From the NCBI GenBank assembly GCA_902613175.1, contig CACMGJ010000006.1, positions 1 to 64,000 on the forward strand: DNA of 64,000 nucleotides, given 5' to 3'. Shown in pieces: positions 25,060-34,095 of the stretch. A model generated the notes under the pieces. It was not told the origin of the DNA. It saw only the letters and a program-made list of their open reading frames with translations, and did no database searches. Each line of letters starts with the position of its first letter. Position 1 is the stretch's first letter. The translations under genes were made by a program, and so were the position numbers. This DNA is from Halieaceae bacterium. GTDB taxonomy: Bacteria; Pseudomonadota; Gammaproteobacteria; Pseudomonadales; Halieaceae.

Positions 25060-26430
25060 ATGTCAGAGCAGTTTAGGGATCAAGGTGGAGCGGCAACCAT
25101 GGACCCATCGCCACTGGCCCGTCGTCTAACCTCGAATCTTGCCAGTTACTTGAACAGCGAAAAAAAACTGATAAAACGCCGAATTAAAGCGGAAAAGGCG
25201 AGGAAGAAGGAGGGGCGACCCCATGTCGTTGATTACTTTCATCAAGTGGAAGATGGCTACAGTCACCTCGCGAGTCAGGTGCTGGAACAGTTTTCCCAGC
25301 GCTATGACATTGAATTGCGATGCCACATCGTTGGTGGCCCTGAAGGTAAGAATGCGCCAGACGCTACGTTGCTGCTGAAGCTCTCGCAATACGATTCGGC
25401 GCTCATCGCCAATGAGTACGGACTGAACTTTCCAAGAGGCAGTAATCCTCCCAGTCCAGAGACCGTAAGTCAGGCAAATGCATTGTTAGCAAACGTGCCT
25501 CAAGCAGAGCTCCCAAAGCTCATGGCAACAGTGGGCGACGCGCTGTGGTCTGGTGATGAGGCGGCACTGGCCACACTGACTGATCAGCATGGTTGTGCCT
25601 CATCCGAGGACACCGAGGCGCGGTTGAATGCAGCCACGGCCTTGCGCGCTCAGCTGAAACACTATTCCGGTGCTATGTTCCATTACGAAGGTGAGTGGTA
25701 TTGGGGGGTCGATAGGCTGCACTACCTGGAGGCGCGCCTCGCAGACCTAGGTGCAGACCACCAGTCAGATCAGCCTTACATCACGCAATGTCCCGATGTG
25801 TCGGTCGAGGGCGTTGACAATGCATCCGATCTGACACTCGAGTTTTTCCCCTCGCTGCGCAGCCCTTACAGCTCGATTGTGTTTGATGAAACCATCGAGC
25901 TTGCAGAAAAGGCGGGCGTCAAGTTGTCGATGCGCCCGGTCTTGCCGATGGTGATGCGTGGTGTGCCTCTTACTCGTGAAAAGGGTATGTATATCTTCTC
26001 CGATACCGCCCGAGAGGCCCGCAGGCGCGGCGTTGCTTACGGCAACATGTATGACCCCATCGGTAACCCGGTGAGGCGCTGCTACTCGCTGTATCCCTGG
26101 GCCGTCAGTAAAGGAAAGGGGAACGAACTCCTATCCAGCTTCTTAAAACACGCATTCGCGCTGGGTGTTAACACCAATAACAATCGCGGTCTCAAGCGAG
26201 TTGTCGAGTCCGCTGGTCTGGGCTGGAGCGAGGCGAAAACACATCTAGGTGAGACGGAGTGGGAGGCATTACTCGAAACGAATCGTCTCTCAATATACGA
26301 GGGCGGTTTGTGGGGCGTTCCCAGCTATCGACTGACTGATGCCCAGGGACAAACCCACTTAGAAATTTGGGGCCAAGACCGGCTGTGGTTAGTCGCCAGG
26401 GAAATCCGTCGGCTTCATAGTGCGAGCTAG
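25060..26430 (+). CDS. Two-domain DsbA-like/HCCA isomerase-family protein
   Basis: Protein of 456 residues with two thioredoxin-fold (kappa-GST/DsbA-like) units in tandem. The C-terminal unit (about 255-450) starts with LEFFPSLRSPYSSIVFDETI and ends with EGGLWGVPSYRL and IWGQDRLWLV, the pattern of 2-hydroxychromene-2-carboxylate isomerases that use glutathione. The N-terminal unit (about 50-230) begins VVDYFHQVEDGYSHLASQVL, a diverged version. No CXXC is present, so disulfide oxidoreductase activity is unlikely. A GST and another single-domain isomerase-like gene follow within 2 kb, suggesting a glutathione-dependent pathway. Substrate unknown. Confidence 0.8.
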   Translation: MSEQFRDQGGAATMDPSPLARRLTSNLASYLNSEKKLIKRRIKAEKARKKEGRPHVVDYFHQVEDGYSHLASQVLEQFSQRYDIELRCHIVGGPEGKNAPDATLLLKLSQYDSALIANEYGLNFPRGSNPPSPETVSQANALLANVPQAELPKLMATVGDALWSGDEAALATLTDQHGCASSEDTEARLNAATALRAQLKHYSGAMFHYEGEWYWGVDRLHYLEARLADLGADHQSDQPYITQCPDVSVEGVDNASDLTLEFFPSLRSPYSSIVFDETIELAEKAGVKLSMRPVLPMVMRGVPLTREKGMYIFSDTAREARRRGVAYGNMYDPIGNPVRRCYSLYPWAVSKGKGNELLSSFLKHAFALGVNTNNNRGLKRVVESAGLGWSEAKTHLGETEWEALLETNRLSIYEGGLWGVPSYRLTDAQGQTHLEIWGQDRLWLVAREIRRLHSAS

Positions 26431-26511
26431 CGGGTCAACGGCAGCATTGATGTAAGAAGCCTCACTGACGGGAACTCATGGCCAGAGCAGCGTTACCACC
26501 TGAGTATGGGG

Positions 26512-27153
26512 TTACCCGAAGCCCAGCGCTTTTGCTTCTTTTGCCAAAATAGTGGCGACAGCAGGCTCACCCCGAACGGCCTTAATGTGTGCGGCGAACT
26601 TAGGGTACGTGTCGCTGCACACCTCATAGCCTGCATAGCTCGCGTTCACGAAGGGGGTTACCAACGTCAAGTCGGCGATAGAGAACGTACCAAACAGATA
26701 ACCCTCACTGGGTAACGGGCCCTCGATATAGCTCAGAAGAGGCGGTAGTTTCTTATCTATGATCTTGGCGATCAGTGCCTCGTCGGGGTCTTGCTTGAAA
26801 GCACGTGGGCGCATAAAGCGCTGAAAAAAGATTCCCGCAGCAAGCTCGGCTACCGGTCCGGATGCAAAATCATCATACCAATCGGCCATTGCCTTATCCG
26901 CTAGATCAGTCGGGTAAAAAGGAACATCCGGGTAGGAGGACTCAAGGTAGCGGCAGATCACTTTGGAATCGCCAAGCGTCAGATCGCCGTCCACGAGCGT
27001 CGGAATCTTACCCAGCGGATTGAGCTTTTTATAGTCCTCGTCACCGGTAAAGGGCATTTGCGTGACCATTTCATACTCGAGGCCCTTGAACTCAAGGGTA
27101 ATCAATACTTTTCTGACAAATGGAGAGCCGTGAACGCCGTGGACTTTTAGCAT
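26512..27153 (-). CDS. Glutathione S-transferase family protein
   Basis: Cytosolic GST of 213 residues: N-terminal thioredoxin domain (KVHGVHGSPFVRKVLITLEF, with LNPLGKIPTLVDGD as the cis-proline strand and LGDSKVICRYLE as the glutathione-binding turn) and an all-helical C-terminal domain. The SPF motif near the start, rather than a tyrosine, suggests a serine-type or bacterial-specific GST. It is divergent from the isomerase-like gene, with a shared palindrome between them. Confidence 0.88.
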   Translation of the reverse strand: MLKVHGVHGSPFVRKVLITLEFKGLEYEMVTQMPFTGDEDYKKLNPLGKIPTLVDGDLTLGDSKVICRYLESSYPDVPFYPTDLADKAMADWYDDFASGPVAELAAGIFFQRFMRPRAFKQDPDEALIAKIIDKKLPPLLSYIEGPLPSEGYLFGTFSIADLTLVTPFVNASYAGYEVCSDTYPKFAAHIKAVRGEPAVATILAKEAKALGFG

Positions 27154-27199
27154 GAATACCTCATTTCTTTTTGTTATCGCTGATCATTTTTCAGTTTTT

Positions 27200-27214
27200 A
27201 AAATGTAACATTTT
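27200..27214. promoter_or_regulatory. Inverted repeat between divergent GST and isomerase-like genes
   Basis: AAAATG-TAA-CATTTT, a perfect 15-bp inverted repeat, 47 bases upstream of the GST start and about 100 bases upstream of the isomerase-like start. A shared operator is plausible; the AT-rich composition makes chance occurrence more likely than for the GC-containing palindromes elsewhere. Confidence 0.3.
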
Positions 27215-27312
27215 TGACGAGCGGATGAAGTGGCCTCAGGGCTTGCATCGATTGAGTGCAGCGATGAGCATTGTATGGCTTTATTTCCATATTGAGTTTT
27301 GAGGATGCTTCC

Positions 27313-27918
27313 GTGGCGCAACTTACCTTCTTCTACGATCTTTCTTCCCCTTGGACCTACCTTGCGTTTAACAATGTTCAAGAGGTCATTGCAGAGACGG
27401 AGGCCACGGTGTCATGGCGTCCCTTTCTGGTGGGTGGTGTGTTCAATGCGGTCAATCAAAGTGTTTACGCTGCGCGCTCTAACCTAAGGGACCCCAAAGT
27501 CATCCATAACTTCACCTGGCTTCACGAGTGGGCCCGTCTCGCGAACTTACCGTTGGATTTCCCGACAGAACATCATCCAGTGAAGTCCGTGATACCCATG
27601 CGAATGTGCTGCGCACTTGAGCACGATCAGGAGGTCCTCAAGGCCTTCACACAAGCCGCGTTTGATGCCTATTTTGCTGACGGTCGAAATATTGATGATC
27701 ATCTGGTGATGGCTGATGTTGCAAAAAGTATCGGCCTCGATGGTGAAGCGTTGTTGGGTAAGGCGGTCGAGCCTGCAATTAAAGATCGTTTACGAGCCAA
27801 CACAGAGGAGGCCATTGCAAAGGGCGCGTACGGCTCGCCCACCATGCTGGTCAACGATGCACAGCTTTATTTTGGTAACGATCAGTTGCCGCTGGTGCGT
27901 CAGGCGCTTGTTGAGTAA
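27313..27918 (+). CDS. 2-hydroxychromene-2-carboxylate isomerase/DsbA-like protein
   Basis: Single thioredoxin-fold enzyme of 201 residues. The N-terminus TFFYDLSSPWTYLAFNNVQE and the C-terminal AYGSPTMLVNDAQLYFGNDQ are hallmarks of the kappa-GST-like isomerase family; a Ser-Pro pair replaces the CXXC of DsbA, consistent with glutathione-dependent isomerisation. The GTG start is chosen because GAGG lies 8 bases upstream and homology begins directly after it; a longer frame opens 42 bases earlier without support. Its real substrate is unknown; no naphthalene-type pathway is present. Confidence 0.85.
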   Translation: MAQLTFFYDLSSPWTYLAFNNVQEVIAETEATVSWRPFLVGGVFNAVNQSVYAARSNLRDPKVIHNFTWLHEWARLANLPLDFPTEHHPVKSVIPMRMCCALEHDQEVLKAFTQAAFDAYFADGRNIDDHLVMADVAKSIGLDGEALLGKAVEPAIKDRLRANTEEAIAKGAYGSPTMLVNDAQLYFGNDQLPLVRQALVE

Positions 27919-27929
27919 GGGTCGTCAGT

Positions 27930-28616
27930 CTAGAACAGCTTGTACCGTGGGCCTCGCGGCTTGGGGACGATGTGTGTTTCGGGAAGCTGGCACAAGCGTT
28001 CCATTTTGTTGATGCTTCCGTCCGCGTATTCCCAAATGAGAAATTCACCATCGCGATACCGCCGAACAACCTTTGGTCCCCAACCAAACACATAAAAGTT
28101 TAGGATCTCCTCTTCCCAAATCATTGAAGCAGAAGTTCTCATGCAAAAGTCTCTGCCACCGGCTGTGAACAGTACGTTGCCTTCTGTGTCATTAGTGTTC
28201 AGCCCGCCGGTGCTGTTTGGCCCGTAGTCATGAATGACGCCCGCCGCAGTGACGACAACACGCTCGCCACATTGCTCCACGCGCTCGATATGACCTGCCC
28301 TCGCGCCCTCTATAGCTCGCCACAGACCACGAATATCGTCTGCGCCCTCTGACAGCGGTTCGGTGCAGTCCCTGAGGAGGGGTAGTGGAAACTGTGAGTA
28401 GCCACAGCCTGGAGTATTGCCTTTGGGAATGTCGCTCGCAGTCAAACCACTGCCATCTAAGACCGGAAGTTCACAGTAATTGATTTGTGAGCCGTCGCCC
28501 GCTAAGGTCGCGGGGTTGGTCGTCAGCGGTGGGCGCGGCGATAAGTAGGCGAGCCAGAACAGACCCGCAACAATAAGGAAAAAGCCAGCGAGTGTGTATT
28601 TGAGGACGCGGAACAT
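27930..28616 (-). CDS. Hypothetical exported or membrane-anchored protein, 228 residues
   Basis: N-terminal hydrophobic helix (about residues 8-26, TLAGFFLIVAGLFWLAYLS) then a mature domain with six to seven cysteines (INYCELPVLDG, PGCGYSQFP, LLRDCTEP, VEQCGERV, RDFCMR, RLCQLPE), which suggests disulfides in the periplasm. The last part is beta-rich with a run WGPKVVRRYRDGEFLIWEY. I do not recognise a family. It is convergent with the isomerase-like gene and lies just downstream of the DUF2855 gene on the same strand (30-base gap). Confidence 0.65.
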   Translation of the reverse strand: MFRVLKYTLAGFFLIVAGLFWLAYLSPRPPLTTNPATLAGDGSQINYCELPVLDGSGLTASDIPKGNTPGCGYSQFPLPLLRDCTEPLSEGADDIRGLWRAIEGARAGHIERVEQCGERVVVTAAGVIHDYGPNSTGGLNTNDTEGNVLFTAGGRDFCMRTSASMIWEEEILNFYVFGWGPKVVRRYRDGEFLIWEYADGSINKMERLCQLPETHIVPKPRGPRYKLF

Positions 28617-28646
28617 AACGTGACTATCTCCTGAGGTGTCAGGCTA

Positions 28647-29750
28647 TTAGGGTTGTAAGATGATGCCTTCTTCGGCACCCACGTTACCGTCAAGCATGTC
28701 ACGGATTTTTTCTGTCATTGCTTCGGGTCCATGCGACTCCGACAATTGAATCCAACCACTTGCTACCATCATAAAGTCGATCATTGCAGCCCCCATTTGG
28801 CGCATCATTGCGCCTGAGCCTATCCGCTCATGCAACACAGCGATTTGATCGGGCGCAGACCAGAATACGGGTTTTGCGCCGGGTAGATCGCGGTTTGCTC
28901 CAAAGGCGCCCGCATTCCAGTGCGTTTTACCTACCGCGCCCGAATAGGGGATCGTATCGCCCAGACGCGTGTGAAGTGCTGCGACCACGTCGGCGTTACC
29001 AGCCACGTCAAAAATCAGCGTAGCGGGCCCCACAGGTATGAGTGGCACCTCATTGTAGGTGAGAACCGTGTCGTAGCAGTCCAAGCTTTCAACGAATGCC
29101 TTGTTCTTCGGGGAGGTAAGGCCGATTGTTTCGATTTTTTCCGAGAAGTGCTTGCGCATCAGATACCCAAAGCCCATGGCTGTCTTTGCTGACGCAGAGG
29201 TAACCACAATGCGCTTTGCGCCGTAAAAGTCATGATCCTTGCAGTAGCTTTGCATCAGGAATGAGGTTCCAAATAAGGGCCTAAATAGCATGGTGGCCTC
29301 TTCGAACTCGGCGGCATAGCCTGGCTCCGCTTTGGTGAAGGCATATTCGTTATAAAACGGTGGCACAACAGCTCGACAAACGCGGGTATCGGTAAAACCA
29401 CCGTGACTGACGTCGCCGGGGATCATCGTTATATGAGAGGCAATGGGTAGAAATCCGTAGATCCGGTCACCAACAGTGATATCCGGATGGTTCGACCGAA
29501 CGATGTCTCCATAGCCCCAGCAGGGCAGGTTCGCGTAGCCCTCACTTGCGGGGTAAATATCGAGATACCGGATTAACCCTGACTTACCCGCGAAGCCATA
29601 GCTAATCGAATTCGCTGTCATTGCAATCTTGTCGATTCGCACACGGATCTCGCCTTCGACTGGGTCATCGTTCGGTTCAGGCTGCATTTCCACGCGCGAC
29701 TGTCGGAAATCATCGATATCGAGAGAAAGTGTGTAGGCTGAGTCAGTCAT
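28647..29750 (-). CDS. DUF2855 family protein
   Basis: About 367 residues. It resembles a medium-chain dehydrogenase/reductase fold: an N-terminal catalytic-like domain (VRIDKIAMTANSISYGFAGK, CWGYGDIVRSNHPDITVGDR) and a Rossmann-like domain (AKRIVVTSASAKTAMGFGYL). DUF2855 proteins are annotated without function; the MDR resemblance suggests an NAD(P)-linked reductase. The ATG beginning MTDSAYTLSLD is chosen because the 69 residues encoded upstream in frame look unlike the family. It is divergent from psd. Confidence 0.78.
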   Translation of the reverse strand: MTDSAYTLSLDIDDFRQSRVEMQPEPNDDPVEGEIRVRIDKIAMTANSISYGFAGKSGLIRYLDIYPASEGYANLPCWGYGDIVRSNHPDITVGDRIYGFLPIASHITMIPGDVSHGGFTDTRVCRAVVPPFYNEYAFTKAEPGYAAEFEEATMLFRPLFGTSFLMQSYCKDHDFYGAKRIVVTSASAKTAMGFGYLMRKHFSEKIETIGLTSPKNKAFVESLDCYDTVLTYNEVPLIPVGPATLIFDVAGNADVVAALHTRLGDTIPYSGAVGKTHWNAGAFGANRDLPGAKPVFWSAPDQIAVLHERIGSGAMMRQMGAAMIDFMMVASGWIQLSESHGPEAMTEKIRDMLDGNVGAEEGIILQP

Positions 29751-30154
29751 AGCGAGTGTCACAGGTTGCTCCAGCGAGTCTCGACCATAGGTTATGGCAT
29801 AAATAGTGTCAATAAAGGATGGTGAGCGTTGAAACGGGGAGTAGGGACGAATCAACGAGGCGAACCGTGAGGCGGATAAAACCGCGATCCTACCGTTTCG
29901 GCGTGTTTGCGATGGGTTAAACTCGACACCGTGATGTTTCCTCTTATACTTCAGCACCGGCGAAGTGGGGCGCGACCGTTAAGATGCAAAGAATGTGAGC
30001 CTATGGCGCGGAACGAATAATAACTCAGGCAGCCTAGACCAGTTGACAAACAGTAAGCGAGCAACCCAGCACGGAGCCATCTGGACAAGCTCTGAACTAC
30101 GCAGAACGCGGTAAGTAAATAGCGCGTTGAACGAATAGAAAGGTACACGAAGCG
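29751..30154. other. Intergenic region between DUF2855 and psd
   Basis: No convincing gene. Frames on the minus strand run through part of it but show no motifs and overlap psd antisense. A TTGACA at 30043-30048 has no -10 element at the right distance. Divergent promoters must lie here but I cannot point to them. Confidence 0.4.
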
Positions 30155-30844
30155 ATGAACATGATGGACGCAGTCATTCTGCCAATGCACCCAGAAGGGC
30201 GTAAATTTGTGGCAATTTTTGCCGTGATTGCTTTTGTTTTGGGTCAGATCTGGGAGCCCTTGTTTTGGGTGGGACTGGGTATCACGGTCTGGTGTTATTA
30301 CTTCTTCCGAGACCCCGAGCGGGTCGTACCCCAAGGCGAGAATTTCATTATCTCGCCTGCGGATGGTGTGGTATCACTCATTCAAGATGTGACACCGCCC
30401 GCTGAGATGGGATTGGGCGACGAACCGCTGACCCGTGTGTCAGTGTTTATGAATGTCTTCAATTGTCATGTAAACCGAGCGTGTATTGATGGAACCGTGA
30501 GTAACGTAACTTATCACCACGGGAAGTTTTTAAACGCTTCTCTCGATAAGGCGTCGGAGCACAACGAGCGCAATTCCATCACGATTTCAAGAGATGACGG
30601 CCTCACTATCGGCATTACACAGATTGCGGGTCTCGTTGCTCGACGAATTGTCTGTTTTGTCGAAGAAGGCGCCAAGCTGAGCGCCGGCGATCGCTTTGGG
30701 CTGATTCGCTTTGGTAGCCGACTCGATATTTATCTTCCGAAAGGCATGGGCCCAGCCGTTTGTCTCGGCCAGAAAACCGTGGCGGGTGAAACCATTTTGG
30801 CGCACTTAGACCAACCAAAGGCTCGCCTTGGGGTTGCCAAGTGA
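30155..30844 (+). CDS. psd: Phosphatidylserine decarboxylase, short (type II) form
   Basis: Membrane-associated pyruvoyl enzyme making phosphatidylethanolamine from phosphatidylserine. The 229-residue proenzyme has a hydrophobic N-terminal segment (about 18-52), [23 protein letters not shown] and the self-cleavage site RFGS (G187-S188) that generates the pyruvoyl alpha chain. This short form with an FGS site differs from the roughly 280-300 residue LGST form usual in gammaproteobacteria. It overlaps pssA by 4 bases (GTGA), so both phospholipid steps are coupled. Confidence 0.93.
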   Translation: MNMMDAVILPMHPEGRKFVAIFAVIAFVLGQIWEPLFWVGLGITVWCYYFFRDPERVVPQGENFIISPADGVVSLIQDVTPPAEMGLGDEPLTRVSVFMNVFNCHVNRACIDGTVSNVTYHHGKFLNASLDKASEHNERNSITISRDDGLTIGITQIAGLVARRIVCFVEEGAKLSAGDRFGLIRFGSRLDIYLPKGMGPAVCLGQKTVAGETILAHLDQPKARLGVAK

Positions 30845-31596
30845 CCGAGCCACTGGATCGTGATCTGACCCAAGCCAAGGGCCGCGTACGGCCATTGGCG
30901 CTGTTGCCTAACTTCATGACGTTGGGCGCGGTTTGCGTGGGTTTGACTTCGGTGCGCTTTGCGCTGGATGGTCGAATCGACATGGCGGTGATTGCACTTG
31001 TCGTCGCCATGATTCTCGATGGTCTTGATGGCCGTCTTGCGCGCGCGCTCAACTCGACTTCGCGCATTGGTAAAGAATTGGATACGTTGGCAGACTTTTT
31101 CAATTTCGGTATCGCACCGGGACTCATTCTGCATTTGGCTTTATTCAGTGACTCGACCCGAGTTGACTTCACCTGGGTGGCGATTATGGTTGTCGCGGCC
31201 TGTTGTGCGTACCGATTGGCACGGTTTAATGCCAACGAGGGCACTGATCCAGCTCGAACGTTTGAGGGCGTGCCCGCGCCAACACTCGCCTTGCTATCGC
31301 TCATGCCGGTTTATCTTTACCTACTTGATTTCAATTTCGTGACACAGTCCCCGGGCTTGATATCAACCTACCTTATTTTTTGCGGTTTTCTTGCCGTGTC
31401 GCAGGTACCAACGGTTTCACTCAAATCGTTCAAAATCCCCTCGGCCTACATGTTTATTGTCGTTCCGATGATGATCATGCACATGGCAAGCTTGTTGATT
31501 TACCCGTGGGAGACGCTCACGGTAATGAGTCTCCTATATCTCGTTTGCATGCCCATCTTTGCGATTCGGCATCGCTCACTGACGGAAGTAGACTGA
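30841..31596 (+). CDS. pssA: CDP-diacylglycerol-serine O-phosphatidyltransferase, CDP-alcohol type
   Basis: Integral membrane enzyme that makes phosphatidylserine from CDP-diacylglycerol and serine, feeding Psd. The full CDP-alcohol phosphotransferase signature is present: D63-G64-x2-A67-R68-x8-G77-x3-D81-x3-D85. About eight hydrophobic segments follow in 251 residues. It belongs to the membrane-embedded type and not to the phospholipase-D-like PssA of E. coli. GTG start overlaps the psd stop. Confidence 0.92.
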   Translation: MTEPLDRDLTQAKGRVRPLALLPNFMTLGAVCVGLTSVRFALDGRIDMAVIALVVAMILDGLDGRLARALNSTSRIGKELDTLADFFNFGIAPGLILHLALFSDSTRVDFTWVAIMVVAACCAYRLARFNANEGTDPARTFEGVPAPTLALLSLMPVYLYLLDFNFVTQSPGLISTYLIFCGFLAVSQVPTVSLKSFKIPSAYMFIVVPMMIMHMASLLIYPWETLTVMSLLYLVCMPIFAIRHRSLTEVD

Positions 31597-31779
31597 ATCT
31601 CGTCGACGCTAGCCCCACCAAGTGAATACACTCGATGCTTGAGAAGTGTCTCAATAAGAGCGGTATTCGGCAGCTGGATTTAGAAGTGGTCTCTTTAATG
31701 CGCAGTCGCTAAAATCTTGCCGGCTTCTAGGGGCTTACGGTGAACACTGCATCGTCGGCGTCATAGTAAAAACAAAAAA

Positions 31780-31818
31780 AAGCACATACAAAACAAAGCA
31801 CACGCAAAACAAAGCAGG
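31780..31818. repeat. 16-bp tandem repeat, about 2.4 copies
   Basis: AAGCACATACAAAACA (31780-31795) and AAGCACACGCAAAACA (31796-31811) are adjacent near-copies, followed by a partial third (AAGCAGG). It sits directly upstream of a decayed acyl-CoA dehydrogenase. The last partial unit doubles as the AGG ribosome site of the former gene. Otherwise the 229 bases after pssA hold only a small hairpin (TTGAGA/TCTCAA, 31639-31654). Confidence 0.55.
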
Positions 31819-31825
31819 TAACCAA

Positions 31826-32794
31826 ATGATTGCACGTCATATTTTTGATTCTGACCACGATGTGTTTCGTGATGCAGTGCGAAAGTTCTTAATGGATGAA
31901 GCCTACCAGCAGCACACGGAATGGAAAAAAAGGGCAGATTGACCGCAACTTTTGGTACAAGGCGGGAGAGCAGGGCATGTTGTGCCCGGGTGTTTCCGAA
32001 GAGTACGGCGGTGTCGGCGCGGACTTCCGCTATAACATGGTGATTGCGGAAGAGGTATCCCGTTTGGGTTTAACTGGGATCGGGTTTTCGCTGCACAACG
32101 ACGTCACAACACCCTACTTAACCAACGTTGCTAATGAGGCGCAAAAACAAAAATTTCTCCCCCGCTGTGTCTCAGGCTATTGCATTATCGCTATCGCAAT
32201 GACCGAGCCCGGCACAGGTTCCGACTTGCAAGGCATTAAGACGTCAGCGGTTGATAAAGGTGATCATTACCTACTGAATGGATCAAAGACCTTCATCACC
32301 TGTGGTCAACAAGCGGATATCGTGCTGGTTGTTTGTCGAACCAATCAGGATCCGGCAGCAGGCGCTAAGGCGTTTAGTATTCTCATTGTTGAAGATGGCA
32401 TGCCGGGTTTTGAGCGCGGTCGCAATCTCGATAAGTTGGGTCAAAAAGCGCAGGACACGTCCGAACTATTTTTCAACGATGTCAAAGTGCCGAAAGAGAA
32501 TTTGCTGGGCGAAGAGGGTATGGGTTTCATCTACCTCATGCGAGAACTCCCTCAAGAGCGTCTGAGTATTGCTGTATCGGCTATGGCGAGCTGTAAGTCG
32601 GTAATAGAGCAGACGGTCAACTACGTTAAGGAGCGCAAAGCCTTCGGTAAGCGCATTGCTGAATTTTAGAATACATAGTTCACGCTAGCGCAGTTGCAAG
32701 CTCAGGTGACCTCTATGCGCGTATTCAGCGAATATACGGCGGAACCAGCGAAGTCATGAAGCTCATTATTGGTCGAGATTTACTGTCCGATTAG
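31826..32794 (+). pseudogene. Acyl-CoA dehydrogenase, decayed
   Basis: Remains of a flavin acyl-CoA dehydrogenase (beta-oxidation type). The original ATG frame (MIARHIFDSDHDVFRDAVRKF) runs into a seven-A tract (31925-31931) with one A too many, which shifts it to a stop. The next frame carries the family core (AMTEPGTGSDLQGI, YLLNGSKTFITCG, ERKAFGKRIAEF). Two TAG codons (32667, 32676) follow exactly where AEF-Q-NT-Q-FTLAQLQ is expected, so both look like CAG to TAG changes. After TSMR an internal deletion of roughly 85-90 codons joins out of frame to the true C-terminus IQRIYGGTSEVMK...RDLLSD. At least four lesions, so function is lost. Confidence 0.92.
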
Positions 32795-32810
32795 GTGTCA
32801 GCAGGTAGTA

Positions 32811-32840
32811 AAAAGGGCAACTTACGTTGCCCTTGTTTTT
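32811..32840. terminator. Bidirectional rho-independent terminator
   Basis: Stem GGGCAAC/GTTGCCC with loop TTAC, flanked by AAAAA on the left and TTGTTTTT on the right, so it can serve both the decayed acyl-CoA dehydrogenase and the convergent cyclase gene. Confidence 0.85.
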
Positions 32841-32852
32841 GGGGTGGATGAA

Positions 32853-33806
32853 TTACCACATGGCCACTGGATTAATGATCATCTGGACAGCACCTTTGAG
32901 TCGCGCCTGACCCAGAACAAACATGAACTCATGAACGCCTTCCTCGGCTAGACGGCCAGTATTCATCGTCTCAAGGATGTAAATTCCGTGCTCTTTCAAA
33001 AGCACCACATGATCATAGAAAACTTTATCGCCGTCTCTAGGGGGTACCGCTCCCAACCCCCATGTGTCAGCGCCCACGGCAGTGGGTTTCAACCCCGCCA
33101 AGAATACTGAGGCTTCGTTGGTGATGCCCGGAATGCTTCCGGCCCAGAGTGCAGGATTTTGTTTGAGCGTCGCATCGGTATAACCCGTATGAAGTAGGAC
33201 AATATCACCCTCACCAACGGTGACTCCTTGAGACTTCATGGCAGCTTTGATATCGCCTGATGTAATGGGTTGTCCGGCTTGAAGTGAATCCACACCCATT
33301 TGCTTGGCAATATCGATCATGACACCGCGTCCGACGATTGGTGGAATGTCGCTAATGCTGAGTTTTGTTAAGCCTGTTAAAAACGAAAAGTCTCTGCCAT
33401 CGTTACAGTTATAAAATTGTCCGTCCTCGCCCATGTGGCCCAAGCCATCGATTTGGGGGCCCGTACCTAGCCACATCTGCAGGACATCATCGTTGTAACT
33501 ACCGTTCCAGCCCAATCCCACATCAGCACCAAAGTGTTGGTTGGGTTGTACCACTTGGAGCTGAGTATATCGAGGTGGATAGGCGGGCATACTGGGGTCG
33601 ATTTCAATGCCCAGTGGGTGACTAATTCCTTTTTTGACGAGTTTTGCAGCCGCCGCTGTGCGTTCAGGGGTCACTCGATTTGCAGCACCAATTTGGTCAT
33701 CGGTGCCCCAAGGCGAAGGAACGCATTCATCCGCTGATGCGGCGGAAGTAGCGACGATCAATACCAGTGAAAGACTGGTTCTAGCGAGATTGACGATAAA
33801 GCTCAT
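32853..33806 (-). CDS. Secreted cyclase/kynurenine-formamidase-like protein
   Basis: Exported metal-dependent hydrolase of the putative cyclase family (317 residues). Signal peptide about 1-25 (SLVLIVATSAASA). The metal-binding loop is WLGTGPQIDGLGHMG, in which the usual GTHxD histidine is replaced by Gly-Pro-Gln; this altered form is recalled from secreted members. Other family segments are DIVLLHTGYTDA and TWGLGAVP. The substrate is unknown: cyclase-family members hydrolyse N-formylkynurenine, isatin and related amides. It is divergent from the CoA transferase. Confidence 0.8.
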   Translation of the reverse strand: MSFIVNLARTSLSLVLIVATSAASADECVPSPWGTDDQIGAANRVTPERTAAAAKLVKKGISHPLGIEIDPSMPAYPPRYTQLQVVQPNQHFGADVGLGWNGSYNDDVLQMWLGTGPQIDGLGHMGEDGQFYNCNDGRDFSFLTGLTKLSISDIPPIVGRGVMIDIAKQMGVDSLQAGQPITSGDIKAAMKSQGVTVGEGDIVLLHTGYTDATLKQNPALWAGSIPGITNEASVFLAGLKPTAVGADTWGLGAVPPRDGDKVFYDHVVLLKEHGIYILETMNTGRLAEEGVHEFMFVLGQARLKGAVQMIINPVAMW

Positions 33807-33863
33807 GATGATTCCTTTTGATGTTGTGAGTCGCTTTGGTTGTCGACGAGATAGACAATCTGA

Positions 33864-33959
33864 TCACCAAAAATGGTCACTGCCTCGTCACCATCACAAC
33901 ATAACGCGGGTCACCACTAGGGCCAAGTGGTGATAGTGATTCTAGTCCCAAGTGATGGT
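33864..33959. promoter_or_regulatory. Cluster of TCACCA/TGGTGA half-sites in a divergent promoter region
   Basis: A 23-bp inverted repeat (TCACCACT 33911-33918 and AGTGGTGA 33926-33933) is nested inside a wider one (ACCATCAC 33890-33897 and GTGATGGT 33952-33959), with a further TCACCA/TGGTCA pair at 33864-33879. Such stacked half-sites suggest several copies of one regulator bound between the cyclase gene and the CoA transferase gene. No regulator gene is adjacent. Confidence 0.5.
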
Positions 33960-34095
33960 CAGCCTATGAGTGGCAATTGGACCTGACTCCGAGAGATGCA
34001 GTCGAGTGATTAGCGCATCCTTATACGCTGCTTACGGATTGCATCATGTCACTCTTGGTGCGAGCATCGATGCCTTCTCAAGAGAGGGGTAGGTC

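Noticed and set aside
30043-30048. TTGACA as a -35 box for psd
   Set aside because: No acceptable -10 hexamer at 16-18 bases.
29951-30334. 127-codon minus-strand ORF
   Set aside because: Mostly antisense to the psd coding sequence, with no recognisable domain.
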